From NCBI GenBank assembly GCA_011033025.1, contig WFMF01000458.1, positions 1 through 64,000 of the forward strand: 64,000 nt of DNA, in the 5' to 3' direction. This document shows positions 13,901-24,811 of this stretch, piece by piece. Source of the DNA: Beroe forskalii. Its lineage: Eukaryota > Ctenophora > Nuda > Beroida > Beroidae. The translations under genes and the position numbers were made by a program. The notes below the pieces were generated by a model. It saw nothing but the letters and a program-made list of their open reading frames with translations, made no database searches and had not been told where the DNA came from. Numbering within the stretch: the stretch's first letter is position 1; every line of letters begins with the position of its first letter.

Positions 13901-16900
13901 TGAAATAAATTATGAAAAATTTACCTATTTTTCTGCAATCTGGTTGCCCTTGGAATGTCCCCATGTCTGTACATGTCACAGTGGAATCTCCCTGATTTGC
14001 ATACGTAGGGGCACATGTGATACTGATATCCGCGCCAATATCAAAGTTCCCAACTGAACTGTGTATGCTTGTGTCCAAGTTACTCCACGACCCAAACGGA
14101 TTTGGGCAATGATCTGCGAGTATGATATAGTATTTTGATGTTGAAAGTTGAAGTAGTGATGCTATATAGGACTACCAAGAAAGAAATCAAAAAATTTAAT
14201 GATGATCTACGGTCTAATTTCATTCAGAAAACTCACCTATTTTTCTGCAATCTGGCTGCCCTTGGAATGTCCCCAAGTCTGTACATGTCACAGTGGAATC
14301 TCCCTGATTTGCATACGTAGGGGCACATGTGATACTGATATCCGCGCCAATATCAAAGTTCCCAACTGAACTGTGTGTGTTTGTGTCCAAGTTACTCCAC
14401 GACCCAAACGGATTTGGGCAATGATCTGCGAGTATGATATAGTATTTTGATGTTGAAAGTTGAAGTAGTGATGCTATATAGGACTACCAAGAAAGAAATC
14501 AAAAAATTTAATGATGATCTACGGTCTAATTTCATTCAGAAAACTCACCTATTTTTCTGCAATCTGGCTGTCCTTGGAATGTCCCCAAGTCTGTACATGT
14601 CACAGTGGAATCTCCATGATTTGCATACGTAGTGGCACATGTGATACTGATATCCGCGCCAATATCAAAGTTCCCAACTGAACTGTGTGTGCTTGTGTCC
14701 AAGTTACTCCACGACCCAAACGGATTTGGGCAATGATCTGCGAGTATGATATAATATTTTGGTGTTGAAAGTTGAATTAGTGATGCTTTATAGGACTGCC
14801 AAGAAAGAAATTAAAAAAATTAATGATGATCTAGGGTCATAATTAATTGAGACAGTTCACCTATTTTTCTACAATCTGGCTGCCCTTGGAATGTCCCCAA
14901 GACTGTACATGACACCGTGGAATCTCCCTGATTTGCATACGTAGGGGCACATGTGATACTGATCTCCGCGCCAATATCAAAGTTCCCAACTGAACTGTGT
15001 GTGTTTGTGTCCCAGTTACTCCACGACCCAAACGGATTTGGGCAATGATCTGCGATAATATTAGTAAGTTAGTATTTTGTTGTTGAAAAGTTGAAAGGTG
15101 GGAGTATTCATTCTCTATAGGGCTGCCAAGAAAGAGAAACCCATTAACAATTAAGATGTTTTGGCACGATAAGAATAGAAAATGAATAGGTATTGAAATG
15201 AAAGCTATATATGAAAATGGTATTTTGATAGGTATATAAAAATGTTTGATATTTATGTGAAAACTTTAAAATTAAGTACTAGGTACAGTACACAGTGTAC
15301 AGTATAGTGTACAGTACACAGTGTACAGTACACTGGTGACTATGTACTTATAGTATATTATTAATAAAGTATCCAGTTTAAAGTGTCAGTACACTACCCA
15401 AACCTGGTGTACAGACTATCTCATACACGTCCATTGACCAGTCTCCCCCTGTTCCATCGTCACAGTTATCCTCTCTGCCATGTTTCTGGTAGGTGCTCCC
15501 AGCATCAGCCGACGTGAAGCATTCGTCGTCACTCTCTACTGCGAAAAAAGTGAATCCATAGCTCTCAGCGACACTCTGACAAGATGCAATGGCATCCTGC
15601 TTGTTAAAGTTTCTCTTTCCTCCGCTTATTGCTCTGTCACCATCGTCTTTCCAACAGCCGCGATGTACCCTAGTACACCCACCTGAGATGATGCAACTAA
15701 CTAGCAAATTACCTCACGATTAGAGCGTTAGAACATTACCACTAGTGACTTGGTATCATATAATCAATGAAATATCAATTATTTAGATACTGTTAGTGGT
15801 ACACCTCTTCTAGCTATCTGAATGAATCAATTTTAAATCATATAAATTTGTTTCAACTGGAAAGAAGGACTGCGAAATACAGGGAGGAGGGGATGGCAAA
15901 TTGTCTAAATTTCTGGATTAGCTTTTTATAAAATTTTTATTGGTATGTTAAATAATGATACAAATTTCAAAAATCCCTAAATCAGTAAATTTAAGGGTTA
16001 ATTTGGATGTATACCTTGGACAAACACAGGCAGAGTGATGTAGAGTATTAGAACAGCAAGCATTTTGTTGAAGAGAACCACTTGGGTCTATTTCTCACTT
16101 ACTTGCATCATTTCCTAAACATTGTTACTTTTTCAGACCCAGTAATGAGCTAATAGACTCGAATCAAAGTGATAATTATTTTAAAATAAGATAAGATGGA
16201 TAGCTGGTTGATATTTTCATTGTTTGAATCTGCTGCTAAACTATGTCAAACTTAAGAAAGAAAGCAACAATATTATTTACTGCATGTAACGGGTCAACCA
16301 ACATGCGGACGTAACAACATTTTACTATTGTGTAAGTATAATACATCCGTTAGAGCTTTGTGTAGAACTCATCAATATTCAATGCTGAGTTATTACACTA
16401 TTGAGATAAATTAATATCCAATAGTACTCAAAACATTATCAATATTTGATGTGATGAACCCGAATGCACACGCCATTCATGCATCATGTAATACTCACCG
16501 AATAATTTATTGCTAGACAAACTCTTAATACGCATCCAATGATGCCCCAATGCGCAGCAATATTGCCCCGAACTACCTCTTGTATGATTTCAGACAGCAC
16601 TATATGGAGTGTGTGAAGAAAGGCACGACCTTCGGTAAACGAGCAGCTCTTCCTATTACTCCGGCTCAGGAGGAAAGTGAGGAAAGTGAGGAATCTGACT
16701 CGGATGAGGTAAGGACCTTAGAGGAGGAAAGTGAGGAAAGTGAGGAATCTGACTAGGATGAGGTAAGAACTTTAGAGGAAAGTGAGGAATCTGACTCGGA
16801 TGAGGTAAGGACTTTAGAGGAGGAAAGTGAGGAATCTGACTCGGATGAGGTAAGGACTTTAGAGGAGGAAAGTGAGGAATCTGACTCGGATGAGGTAAGA

Positions 16901-19900
16901 ACTTAAGAGGAAAGTGAGGAATCTGACTCGGATGAGGTAAGAACTTTAGAGGAGGAAAGTGAGGAGAGTGAGGGTTCTGACTCGGTTGAGGTAAGAACTT
17001 TAGAGGAAAGTGAGGAATCTGACTCGGTTGAGGTAAGAACTAAGAACTTTAGAGGAGGAAAGTGAGGAATCTGACTCGGTGAGGTTAGTAAGTCGGACTT
17101 GGGTGTAGTAAAATTTACAACTTAGAAACTATGAACATTGACAAAACACAGTTAAGTACAAAGATGTAACCGATCAACTCATGTCTCCGTTTGATGAGGT
17201 TAGTTATTATATTTTTCATGAACAATGAAAAAAACTAGATTTCATAGGTAAAACTTTCGTAATTGCATCATTAGGTTATAAGTAGGAGGGAATTGTTAAG
17301 TATCAATATGTAATTAATATAATACAATAAATTTTCAAATTACTTCAATCTGCAAGTACTTCACAGTGAATTACAGTAACTTCTGATGAGGTTACTTCAC
17401 CTCAGATGAGTGATGAGGTTTGAAACTCAGATTTCAGTCAATTTACGATTTAGAAACTAAATAGTTTTTTCGGTTTATTGACATCAGGAGAGTTAATTAA
17501 AATCTTGTATGATTTTCAGTTCCTTGCAAAATTAGTTGATACATAAAGGGTATAATAATGAAAATAAAAACCAACAATTACTTAACTTCTCCCCAGCAAT
17601 CTGTTATGCCACACTTTAACTAATAATAAATTCGACACATAAAATGAACTCCCATCTACGAGGAAACGCAGTAAAGCATGACAATTCAATGCTTCAATGA
17701 ATTCTTCTGCTAATTGCTTTTGAATTAAGGCAATAAAATGGTAATTTTAATAACCCATTGATCGTTGAAGAGTCTAGCCCTGTGAATCAGTAAGTGTGAT
17801 ATTCAGATATTATTCTATCATTTATAATAGTCGAAAATTGCTTTTCAAATCTCAAATTTAAAGGAAAAGCCACCAAGTTCCTATCATAATTCTCTAAAAT
17901 GATCATTTCACGATTGACAACAGATAGTGAGAAATACGAATGAGTGCTCGAGATGTGTTTCCCGGATATGGGAAGGCAAATAATAAATACGTACTCCCTA
18001 GGCTTGTGCTATGAGATATTTATATGGCAGTGCCAGACTGGTCGAATTATTAGTATTTTATCCGCTGATCCCGCTATATGAATACCTAACGGTAATACAA
18101 ATGGCGATAATGGTTCTTCTCGCCCGCAAGACGACTATAACTACTACGGGACTGTTGAGTAGACAGGCCGATAATCCGAGCATATAGAAATCACAATCAA
18201 GCTGTTAGCACAGGTCCCCAGTCCGCTGATTTCTTAATTTGAGAGCTCCTTTCATTAGCCTTTGTGCGGAATCAAGGATATCGGTGATCCATTATCCTGA
18301 TTAGATCTTCATTTGCATTGTGATCTTCATTTGCATTTATGCAAATGAAGATCACATCTAATCGCTGATCATTGCTTATAGAAACCTCTTCCCGTTTTAT
18401 AGTCGTCTACGACTTATATAATAAGATATAGACAGTAGACGATTCCCGAATTAAATTGGATAAATGTTGGTTTAGACCCTCGCCCTTCGGGATGCGGGTC
18501 TAAACCGAACGGCGAGAATAACTGAAAATACGTGAAAACCGCGATAATACGGCTGATGCAAAATTGAAGCAAAATTTCAAAATTGAAGACGAAAAAATAC
18601 TGCAGTTTCCTTGAAATTCCTATTTCTAAAAAATGTATAATTAGCCCTTGTGGAAATAATAAGATATGAGGATTAGATAGCTACTGAGCTGCTGGAAATG
18701 AGAATAAACTCAAATAATTAAAAGAAGTACGAACAGAAATACATACGAAAACCAGCTTCAGAAATTGAAGGCAACTAAATAGGTAGATACGAAAAAGCGT
18801 ATAATAACAGAGAAAATTTTCATACTTAAGAGCAAACAGAGTGTAGGTATTACTGCAATTTTGACGTCAACACAGGTATACAGTCAAGAATGGGTGATTA
18901 CTGATTAGATTTAAGAATGTTGTTGAAATGGAAGGGATCAAATCACCATGAAACGATAATAAATTTGAAAATCAGATGAAAAAGAAAAGAATAAGAACAC
19001 CTGGTATTATCTTGATTAGATTGGTGGTATATTCTAATGGTAATGGAGAAATACAGGACTACATTGTTCAAATTAAGGTCAGCACCAATTAGATGACGTA
19101 TAGATCTTAATAAGACGTGTAATATTTGAGGAGCTTTATAAAGTGAGGAAAAAGTGAAATCTTGGTAGAAAACCAGGTGCTCGACTATAATTAATTAGTA
19201 AAGAGAGGGAATATTCAATTCTAGCAAAAAGATCTACTACGTTCGCGTTCACCAAGACAGTAGGGCCACTTTACCGGCAAACTTTAGCGAACGAGACAAT
19301 TAATATCACAAATATTTGGAAGTTAAACAAAATGGACTTGATTGAAGGACCACTGAGAAGATTCGGCTGCGAAGCCTCAATTTGTCATCTGTTAATGGCC
19401 GCGTGCAAGGTGTATGCAAAATAGAGCCAATTTCATTCCACCCTTCTCGGGTGCCTTAATAGTAAGCCTTTTTCATAAAACGAAATAGAGGGAGTCAAAC
19501 TTATGCAGTTATGCTAAATGAACCCTCAATGGGACATGTCAATTCCTCTGTAATTTACATTCCTTTATGCTTGGAGACAGTGCCACAGGGTAAAGGCTTT
19601 GTTGCTTTTCCGGCGAACTAAGGAATAGGAATATGATTTAGGGTGATGGCGACGGGGAGGAATTAAGGTGTGCAAATGAGGAGGCGTGGGGCATTGAAAT
19701 GAGAGCGCTAATGATCAACAACCCTCACCCCATTGTAAGTCTCACCCCCTTCCAGGTAAGGCTTACTTTATGTTCTCGAGAATCATTCAGTTATTCACCG
19801 CAATCCTCACTGTAAAATCTTTAAATTCATATACATCAAGTTCAGTTTGGTTTGAGCTCATGATTATGCTAATGAATGACATCGTCTTGTTCCTGGAGAT

Positions 19901-21131
19901 ACGTAAGAGAACAGCTCACTCACTCATTTCGGTACTAAAGGCGGCGGTGAGCTTTAAAACGAATATGTAGCCCATATTAGCATGAACCTGAATCAGTTGT
20001 AAACGGCTTGGACAAGGAAATATCCTAATTATGATTCAAGACGACTGTCTGATAAGCTGGTTATGCTAAATTTAAGATAACACAGCAGCTGTAATTTGGG
20101 CACAAAGTGAATTTCAGCATTTGGTGTAAGTTACCCTGGAGGCCAAAAGTACCTACCCAAAATTCCAGTAACCCTACGGCCTACATAGTCGTGCAATTCG
20201 TGTAGTGAAATAAGGAAACAAAATGAGCAATATCAACGACACGACACTGAGTAGTAATTACTGAGTAGAAAGTACTGCTTTCAAGTACTGAGTGTACTTG
20301 GGTTGTGAGTAGGTACCTATTTTGATAACATAACTCAGCCGAACATAATGCCGTGAACTGTTCGGGCACTGAGCGGCGTATCAGGTGAAAGGCGTGTCAG
20401 GTATACCAGATATAGTAATAATAAGTTAATATTGTTATTCAGCGTCAAAGGTACACAGTACTTCATCTGGTGCACTACTTCTAAACGGTGAACTTTACAT
20501 CGCGTATATCCCAGCAGCAGCTTTCTCATTGGCTGATATAGATTCTTGTCTTTACCCGTGCATTGTCTGTCATGTTTGCTGTCATTGTCAGTCAAGCAAC
20601 AGGGTCGTCTTCACAAAGGCGAGGGGTCGCAATATTATACTCTCCACGCATTGTTCAGCGATATTACAGAATTCTGTGTAATGAGAAAGCTGTATTGTTG
20701 CTGTAATATAATGAATACTGAATATAATATTTGATAATTGTGAACTATCTGAGCAGAAAATAGATGCAATATGAGCTTCAGTGAGCTCTGTTAATGGGTA
20801 AATATTCTCAAAATTCTTTTACTACCTACATGTGTAATGGGCTAATTATGTCATTCATCTCTGTTTTTAGGTTGTTGAAGAAGCCTTATTAAAGCCGAAA
20901 TTCTGTATGTTATTTCAGGTATTATTATTGAATAGTATGATGTGAATATTGTCCTAATTTCAGGAGATCGGTCTCACAGACGCGGAGTTACAACTCCTCA
21001 CTATCCAAGGTCGTGGTAAGCCACTCCACAAACCTCCCCCTGGTACTGAGGAAGAGTCTGGTCTTTTGGCTGTCAGCAGCTTCGAGTGGACACTACAGGA
21101 CAAAAACCTTGTGTCCCTCACCACCTTGTAG
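4926..21131 (+). CDS. CCDC83: CCDC83-like coiled-coil protein (10 exons)
   Basis: Exons inferred: 4926-5056, 5460-5544, 6406-6574, 7800-7879, 9922-10009, 10213-10304, 10559-10656, 12426-12518, 16594-16708 and 20964-21131. Every junction is GT-AG with compatible phase, and the joined length of 1119 nt encodes 372 residues plus stop. The start is the ATG of a Lys-Gly-rich leader (MGKKGKKGKKG), followed by an acidic patch. Residues of about 45-280 are heptad-rich coiled coil. The central part (an ILRGTIEDIN-type segment, then NSWLKGEVQLLR and LETENIYMLTDMYDERMLD) resembles vertebrate CCDC83, including the NDWLKKEV-type motif. A Glu/Ser tail (ESEESEESDSDE) precedes the last exon. The molecular role is poorly known; a scaffold or cilium/sperm role is inference. 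Exon edges 7, 8, 9 and 10 adjoin tandem repeats that copy them. An AATAAA at 21491-21496 may be the poly(A) signal. Confidence 0.8.
7998..8431. mobile_element. MITE with TA target duplication
   Basis: A 430-bp element at 8000-8429 starts CCTTATTGGCCTTTATTTAA and ends with the inverted match GGCTAAATAAAGGCCAATAAGG. It is flanked by TA on both sides (7998-7999 and 8430-8431). Inside are further GGCCGGTTAA repeats in inverted orientation. There is no coding capacity. Inverted ends plus a TA duplication fit a Tc1/mariner-type non-autonomous element. It lies in intron 4 of the CCDC83-like gene. Confidence 0.75.
9065..9540. repeat. About 133-bp tandem repeat, 3-4 copies
   Basis: Units share GGCGAAGGAATTTTG, then an AAAAATTCG run, GCGAAAAAAAGGGCGTGG and a CCCACGCC block. 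Successive GCGAAG positions lie near 9175, 9308 and 9441, giving a period of about 133 bp. The block is within intron 4 of the CCDC83-like gene, and no exon is seen in it. Confidence 0.8.
10640..10900 (+). repeat. Donor-site-derived tandem repeat after exon 7
   Basis: Exon 7 of the CCDC83-like gene ends ...GACATAGAGAG at 10656, before GTAATG. The following 240 bp repeats variants of GTGGAGAGGTAATGAGGAG and TTCTGTTGCGAT about six to eight times. Each good unit therefore carries a copy of the exon end and the GAGAG|GTAATG donor. The first donor keeps phase with exon 8. The repeat decays towards its 3' end. Confidence 0.8.
11230..12448 (+). repeat. 55-bp minisatellite carrying splice acceptors, about 22 units
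   Basis: The unit reads GTTAACTTCCTGAAACGAGC, then GTGTATTATTCAG, then GTTGTGGGGTGAAGTGGAGAAG. It recurs about 22 times at a 55-bp period, with a few shortened or single-base variants (for example CCAGCG for CGAGCG, GTTAAG for GTTAAC). TATTATTCAG is the acceptor of exon 8, and the 22 bases after it are the start of exon 8. Only the last copy (acceptor ending 12425) continues into the rest of the exon. Because 55 is not a multiple of 3, use of the previous acceptor reads into a stop (GTTGTGGGGTGA) one unit later. This is not a CRISPR array: there are no spacers and the host is an animal. Confidence 0.95.
12919..16063 (-). CDS. Secreted protein: Cys-rich domain plus six sushi (CCP) domains
   Basis: Reverse-strand exons, 5' to 3': 16063-16015, 15682-15404, 15049-14861, 14737-14549, 14425-14237, 14113-13925, 13642-13463 and 13181-12996 (or read through to a stop at 12919). 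All internal exons are phase 1-1, the usual pattern for shuffled extracellular domains. Exon 1 encodes a signal peptide (MLAVLILYITLPVFVQ). Exon 2 encodes a GCWKDDGDRAISGG...ECFT...GGDWSMDVYEIV domain, a WSC/apple-like Cys domain common in marine invertebrates. The next six exons each hold one four-Cys sushi module of about 60-63 residues (HCP...ITC...VTC or SITC...PDC). Most have Phe (MGTFQGQPDC) where sushi domains usually have Trp. The 3' end is unresolved: either the last exon reads through to 12919 or further exons were missed. A role in adhesion or recognition is inference. The gene lies inside intron 8 of the CCDC83-like gene. Confidence 0.75.
13163..13240 (-). repeat. Partial duplicate of a sushi exon start
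   Basis: About 37 bp including CCCACGA(C/T)ACGTCCGGGAA occurs twice, at about 13152-13175 inside the exon and at about 13205-13228 just upstream of its acceptor. On the reverse strand both encode FPDVSW. The second copy lies outside the inferred exon and looks like a broken exon fragment. Confidence 0.65.
13925..15054 (-). repeat. Tandem duplication of sushi exons, 312-bp period
   Basis: Four consecutive exon-plus-intron units begin at 15049, 14737, 14425 and 14113, exactly 312 bp apart. The exons are all 189 nt. The introns between the 14113, 14425 and 14737 copies are almost identical, so the duplications look recent; the 15049 unit is more diverged. Each unit adds one in-frame sushi module. 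Confidence 0.9.
16660..17085 (+). repeat. Donor-carrying repeat after exon 9
   Basis: Exon 9 of the CCDC83-like gene ends GAGGAATCTGACTCGGATGAG at 16708, followed by GTAAGG. The next 375 bp repeat GAGGAAAGTGAGGAATCTGA, CTCGGATGAG and GTAAGAACTTTA about eight times, each unit with a copy of the exon end and a good donor. Reading through from the true exon stays open only into the second unit, where GACTAG gives a stop at 16754-16756. Confidence 0.9.
18321..18354. repeat. Perfect short hairpin
   Basis: TGATCTTCATTTGCAT is followed by two bases and its exact reverse complement ATGCAAATGAAGATCA. A further partial copy of the arm (GATCTTCATTTGCA) lies immediately upstream, and the wider arms TTAGATC/GATCACATCTAA extend the symmetry. 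Confidence 0.85.
18469..18506. repeat. GGTTTAGACCC hairpin, copy A
   Basis: GGTTTAGACCC and GGGTCTAAACC form an 11-bp perfect inverted repeat around a loop containing CGCCCTTCGGGATGC. A diverged relative is at 24167-24203 (GGTTTAAACCC, loop with CACCCTTTGGGCTGC). The shared loop suggests a dispersed palindromic element. Confidence 0.7.
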
Positions 21132-21260
21132 ATAAGGCCCTGTATCCCTCACCACCTTGTAGATAAGGCCCTGTATCCCTCACCACCTTGTAGATAAGAC
21201 CCTTCATCACTCACCAGTCACCAGTCACCACCTTGTAGATAAGAACCTGTATCTCTCACC
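21105..21260 (+). repeat. Stop-codon-derived repeat at the end of exon 10
   Basis: The last codons of the CCDC83-like gene (TCCCTCACCACCTTGTAG, stop 21129-21131) are followed by two close copies of CCCTCACCACCTTGTAGAT plus AAGGCCCTGTAT, then decaying versions to about 21370. The unit is about 31-32 bp and reproduces the end of the coding region with its stop. Confidence 0.8.
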
Positions 21261-22271
21261 ACTTTGTAGATAAGGCCCTCTATCACTTAACACATTATAG
21301 TTTTATAGATTAGGCACTATATCCTTTAGAACATTCTTACGCTATAGATAATATCCTCACACTGTATCCCTCACCAATTTTTGGACTTTTGGTGAGGGAT
21401 ATTTTGTCTTTGATTAAAGTTGTACCACTATGAAAGTGTGTGGTACTCAACTTAAAATGTTCGCACTCAGCTCACTCCATCGAAAATTCAAATAAAATTG
21501 TAAAACCAATCCCTAGAAACCTATACAAAATTAAAATCATAATTATATATTGGCATCAATGAAATTCCTTATCGTATCAAAGAAAGAAAAACTCATTGCA
21601 GACAATTTATCAGATCAGTAGCAAAATGATGAATCATTTAGCTGTAAGTATAGGTACTGTACAATTCCTTTGTGTTACGTATGTAATTTGATATAAAATT
21701 TCCATCTCTGGTGTAGCAATTTGCATCTGCTCATTAAAGAAAATTGTAAATGGTAGAATTTGTCTCTGATGATTTTACCTCAAAGTGTAGATTATAAGGG
21801 TTGTAAATCATGTACATAACTTATTTGATTATGAATAATAACTTTTACTGCTGTACCGCCAAAAACTGGATTGTTTACACTTGGCAGTGATATTATAATT
21901 GTTTATTTGCTTGGCCAATTTTGTTATGATAGATCAGATTGTACAAATGATTAATGAAGGAATTTTATATTTAAACCCTGTAAAGCTGTTGATAGATCAT
22001 TGATTTTTCTAAAACAATTTGTTTGGATGCATCCGTCATATGATTAAAATCGATCATTTTTATCAGTCCCTCAGCGTCAGCAGTCACCAAATAAGTTACT
22101 CGAGAACAAAACGTTGCCAATCACCTCTCAAAAAGTAAACGTTCTCAAAGCATGGGCGATGTTCATCTTTGTTCATTTCGATTCTGTTTCACCACTGGGC
22201 TTTTTGACTCACACTTATTCCTCTATCTATTTTTCTAAAAAATTTATCTTCAGTACATTAGGATATAGCGT

Positions 22272-24394
22272 ATGGTTTGACCTATGAAATTGAAGGAAGG
22301 CCAAACGAAATGGGCCATGATTTCAAGGTTCAAGTTGCTCTTATAGATGCTTCAAGAAAGGTCCATAATATAGGTCTATTGGTTGACTATCAGAGTGCCA
22401 CGATCCTTTGATTCCAGAGCTGCAGAAGATGTTTGGCATGGGAGCTCCAAACCGCGCCAAACCCACCTACTTAGTGCTGCATACCTCTTTGCAGGGGAGA
22501 ATTGACATGCTAGGACTTTGCAATAACGTGAGCATGCAATTTATAATCATACTTAATTTCAATTTGAACTTAACTTCAGAATTTGTTTTCGATAGTGTTG
22601 ATTGTGTTAAGAGTTAAGACTGTGATTGACACGAAGTTGATTATCTATTATGTTCTAGCCCCTTAGGGGCCATCCATAAAGGACGTCCGCAAAATTTCGG
22701 TTACTTGAGACCCCTACCTCCTCCTACGTCCGCAAACGTCCGCCTTTGTCAGACTCCCCAGTCCCCCTCCCCCCTCTTTGCGGGCGTCCTTTATGGATGG
22801 CTCTTTAGAATACCGAGACCGATACCCGCGACATTTCGGCTATACAATATACAATATACACCCCACATCACCACTGTACAAGTGAACCTTTCTACAGGTG
22901 TTGCCCAATGACCACGCCCTCTCTCCGCTACGGCATGTTTCAAACTACTACTAATTATTATTATTGCCGGACTAATAACCCGAATATTTGAACATGTTCT
23001 CTATACTTCCCAATGATGAATGACGAAGATAACTCGGCCTCAGTCTCCTGCTGGGTGATCACGTGAGTTTGAATATATATTTGAGTGTGCTCAATGTGTT
23101 TATATTTTGTCCAGAGTGTTGCTAATTTTAGTGCTCTTGCTGATTAAAATTTATTTTAAAATCGATGATATTTTGCTATTTCTGGGCATGAACTGGATTC
23201 GTTCCCATCCACTCTCGGTTATGGAACACGTGTGACGTAGACCTCTTCCATCTTTGTTCCTCTATAGTTTATAGACTCTAAATTCTCAAATGACTTAATG
23301 AAGAAACGCTCAAGCTTCTAATGGAACTCAATCTTTTACGTTTCGTTTTCTCAAGAAGATGTCTCACAAGTTACGAAATAGCTGTTGAATAGTTGGTGGA
23401 AGGGTAATAAGTTGATTTGAGCAATTTTTAGAATTTCCTCCTTTAAACGCGCTTTAGAAGCGTTCTAATAACTTTTAACCCTTGTTAGGAATTCAGAAAA
23501 AGAGTCATGAACCCTCATAAAGAAAATGGATTGTACTAAAGGTAAGTTAAATAATGAATACTAAAGTAAGAACTACGAGTTATGGCAAACTGCTTTTGAC
23601 ACCGAGTATCATGGACATTTAGTTCCCGTATTGATCATTTTTGCCACAACATAAGAATATGTTACGTGTCCCAGTTTGCTCTTGCGCGCGCTTTTCCTTC
23701 GAAGAAACGAGTTCGTGCGCGCAAAAGGCCACGTAACATTCTACTATTATCATCTAGATTGTCCCTCTCAGGTTCTCAGTCTCCTGATGAGATGGTTACG
23801 ATGTATGATATGTGGGTTTGGAGGCTGCTGGGGATGCACTGCTGTACCAAATGACAACTTGGAGGAGGAGGAGGAGGAGGACAGGGTGAAGGGGGAGGGT
23901 GGATACGTGTCGCTTAACGAAGGTATGTTACTTATAATGTGGCTTAATAAGTTACCTATCATGATAACCTGTAAACTCACTTATTGCTGGGGTAATATAT
24001 CACGAACTTACAATACTGGATAAATTTAATGGTATGGATAAAGTTGGTGCTTCTGTTCGGAACCACTTTCTCAGTAAAGCTTACGGTTTGGTTCATTATG
24101 GAACCTTCTTACGTTTTCATCGGTGCCTATAGTAAATAGACAAGTTTGCCTGGTCGGGTCCGTATTGGTTTAAACCCTCACCCTTTGGGCTGCGGGTTTG
24201 AAAGTAAAACGGGTAGATCCCTCGGGAAGTATTCGAAATGAGCCGGATAGATGCGAGTCTCTCATGCCTTCACAAAATAAGCGAAGGAGCTTAACAATGT
24301 GAGTTAATCACGGAAAATCAACGGGAATGTATTTCCTTATTCCCCTTCAGCAGATTCTTACTCAGAATACTCTCAGCATGTACTGCAGCTATAG
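22272..24394 (+). CDS. Tentative unrecognised gene, 3' part
   Basis: Phase-compatible candidate exons are 22418-22527 (LQKMFGMGAPNRAKPTYL..., donor AAC|GTGAGC), about 23771-23921 (a Cys/Gly-rich CGFGGCWGC segment, then EEEEEED, ending SLNE before GTATGT) and 24351-24394 (SYSEYSQHVLQL, then TAG). They join without stops in phases 0, 1 and stop. An upstream open stretch from about 22265 (ATAG|GTCTAT possible donor at 22372) could be another exon, leaving only a 45-nt intron. The family is unknown and no start was found. Support is only open frame plus splice phase. Confidence 0.3.
22667..22803. mobile_element. MITE, CCATCCATAAAGGACGTC type
   Basis: About 137 bp has inverted ends GGGCCATCCATAAAGGACGT and its reverse complement in GGCGTCCTTTATGGATGGCTC. 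The inner arms CGTCCGCAAA and TTTGCGGGCG extend the pairing. A short TTA-like flank on both sides may be the target duplication. Ends of the form GGnCCATCCATAAAG are widespread in invertebrate MITEs. It lies inside the tentative gene. Confidence 0.8.
23659..23739. repeat. Short hairpin repeat, copy B
   Basis: It starts ATGTTACGTGTCCCAGTTTG and ends CCACGTAACAT. The core CTTGCGCGCGCTTTTCC is shared with copy A at 1195-1268. The ends are inverted repeats of about 10 bp. Confidence 0.65.
24167..24203. repeat. GGTTTAGACCC-type hairpin, copy B
   Basis: GGTTTAAACCCTCACCCTTT, then GGGCTGCGGGTTTGAA: imperfect arms around the same CNCCCTTYGGG loop as copy A at 18469-18506. Confidence 0.6.
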
Positions 24395-24811
24395 CCTCAA
24401 TATTACCCCTCAATTGTGAAATCTTCTTGACGAAGTCTTAGAGTCATGACGAGGAAAACACAATTAAAATCGTGTCGTCAAATCCCATTACGATGCTATG
24501 AAAAGCCTGAGATTATAGTATGGATTATTAAAATCGCTCTGGTTGGGTAATCGCGAAGGGACTATCGTCACAACAAATCAAAACACAACATATGCTTCTT
24601 TGCGCACAGGAAAATAATTGGTCCTACGTCATCTGAACACCACTTTGTGCTATGGTAATGACGTCATCCAAACCGCACCTTTTCATCTCTCGCAAATACT
24701 GCCCTCGCAAGTACATGACGTGCGGCTGATAAATCATATATGGTGCCCCCGACGCGGTCTACGTAGCAATGTATTATTGACTTACGCTATTATTAAAATA
24801 TATTTGCTTTC

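Larger units (their letters stand above)
17090..20960. other. Intron 9 of the CCDC83-like gene
   Basis: Large AT-rich intron with no exon I can support. It contains the hairpin at 18321-18354 and the GGTTTAGACCC hairpin at 18469-18506. Short open frames (for example 19770-19970 and, on the reverse strand, 20335-20595) lack domains and look like chance. Confidence 0.5.

Noticed and set aside
14135-14632. Two nearly identical 61-codon + strand frames
   Set aside because: They are the antisense of the duplicated sushi exons and introns.
15290-15340. GTGTACAGTACAC palindromic repeat near the exon 2 donor of the sushi gene, as another exon-edge array
   Set aside because: Only loosely similar to the exon end (GGTGTACAGAC); not close enough to count.
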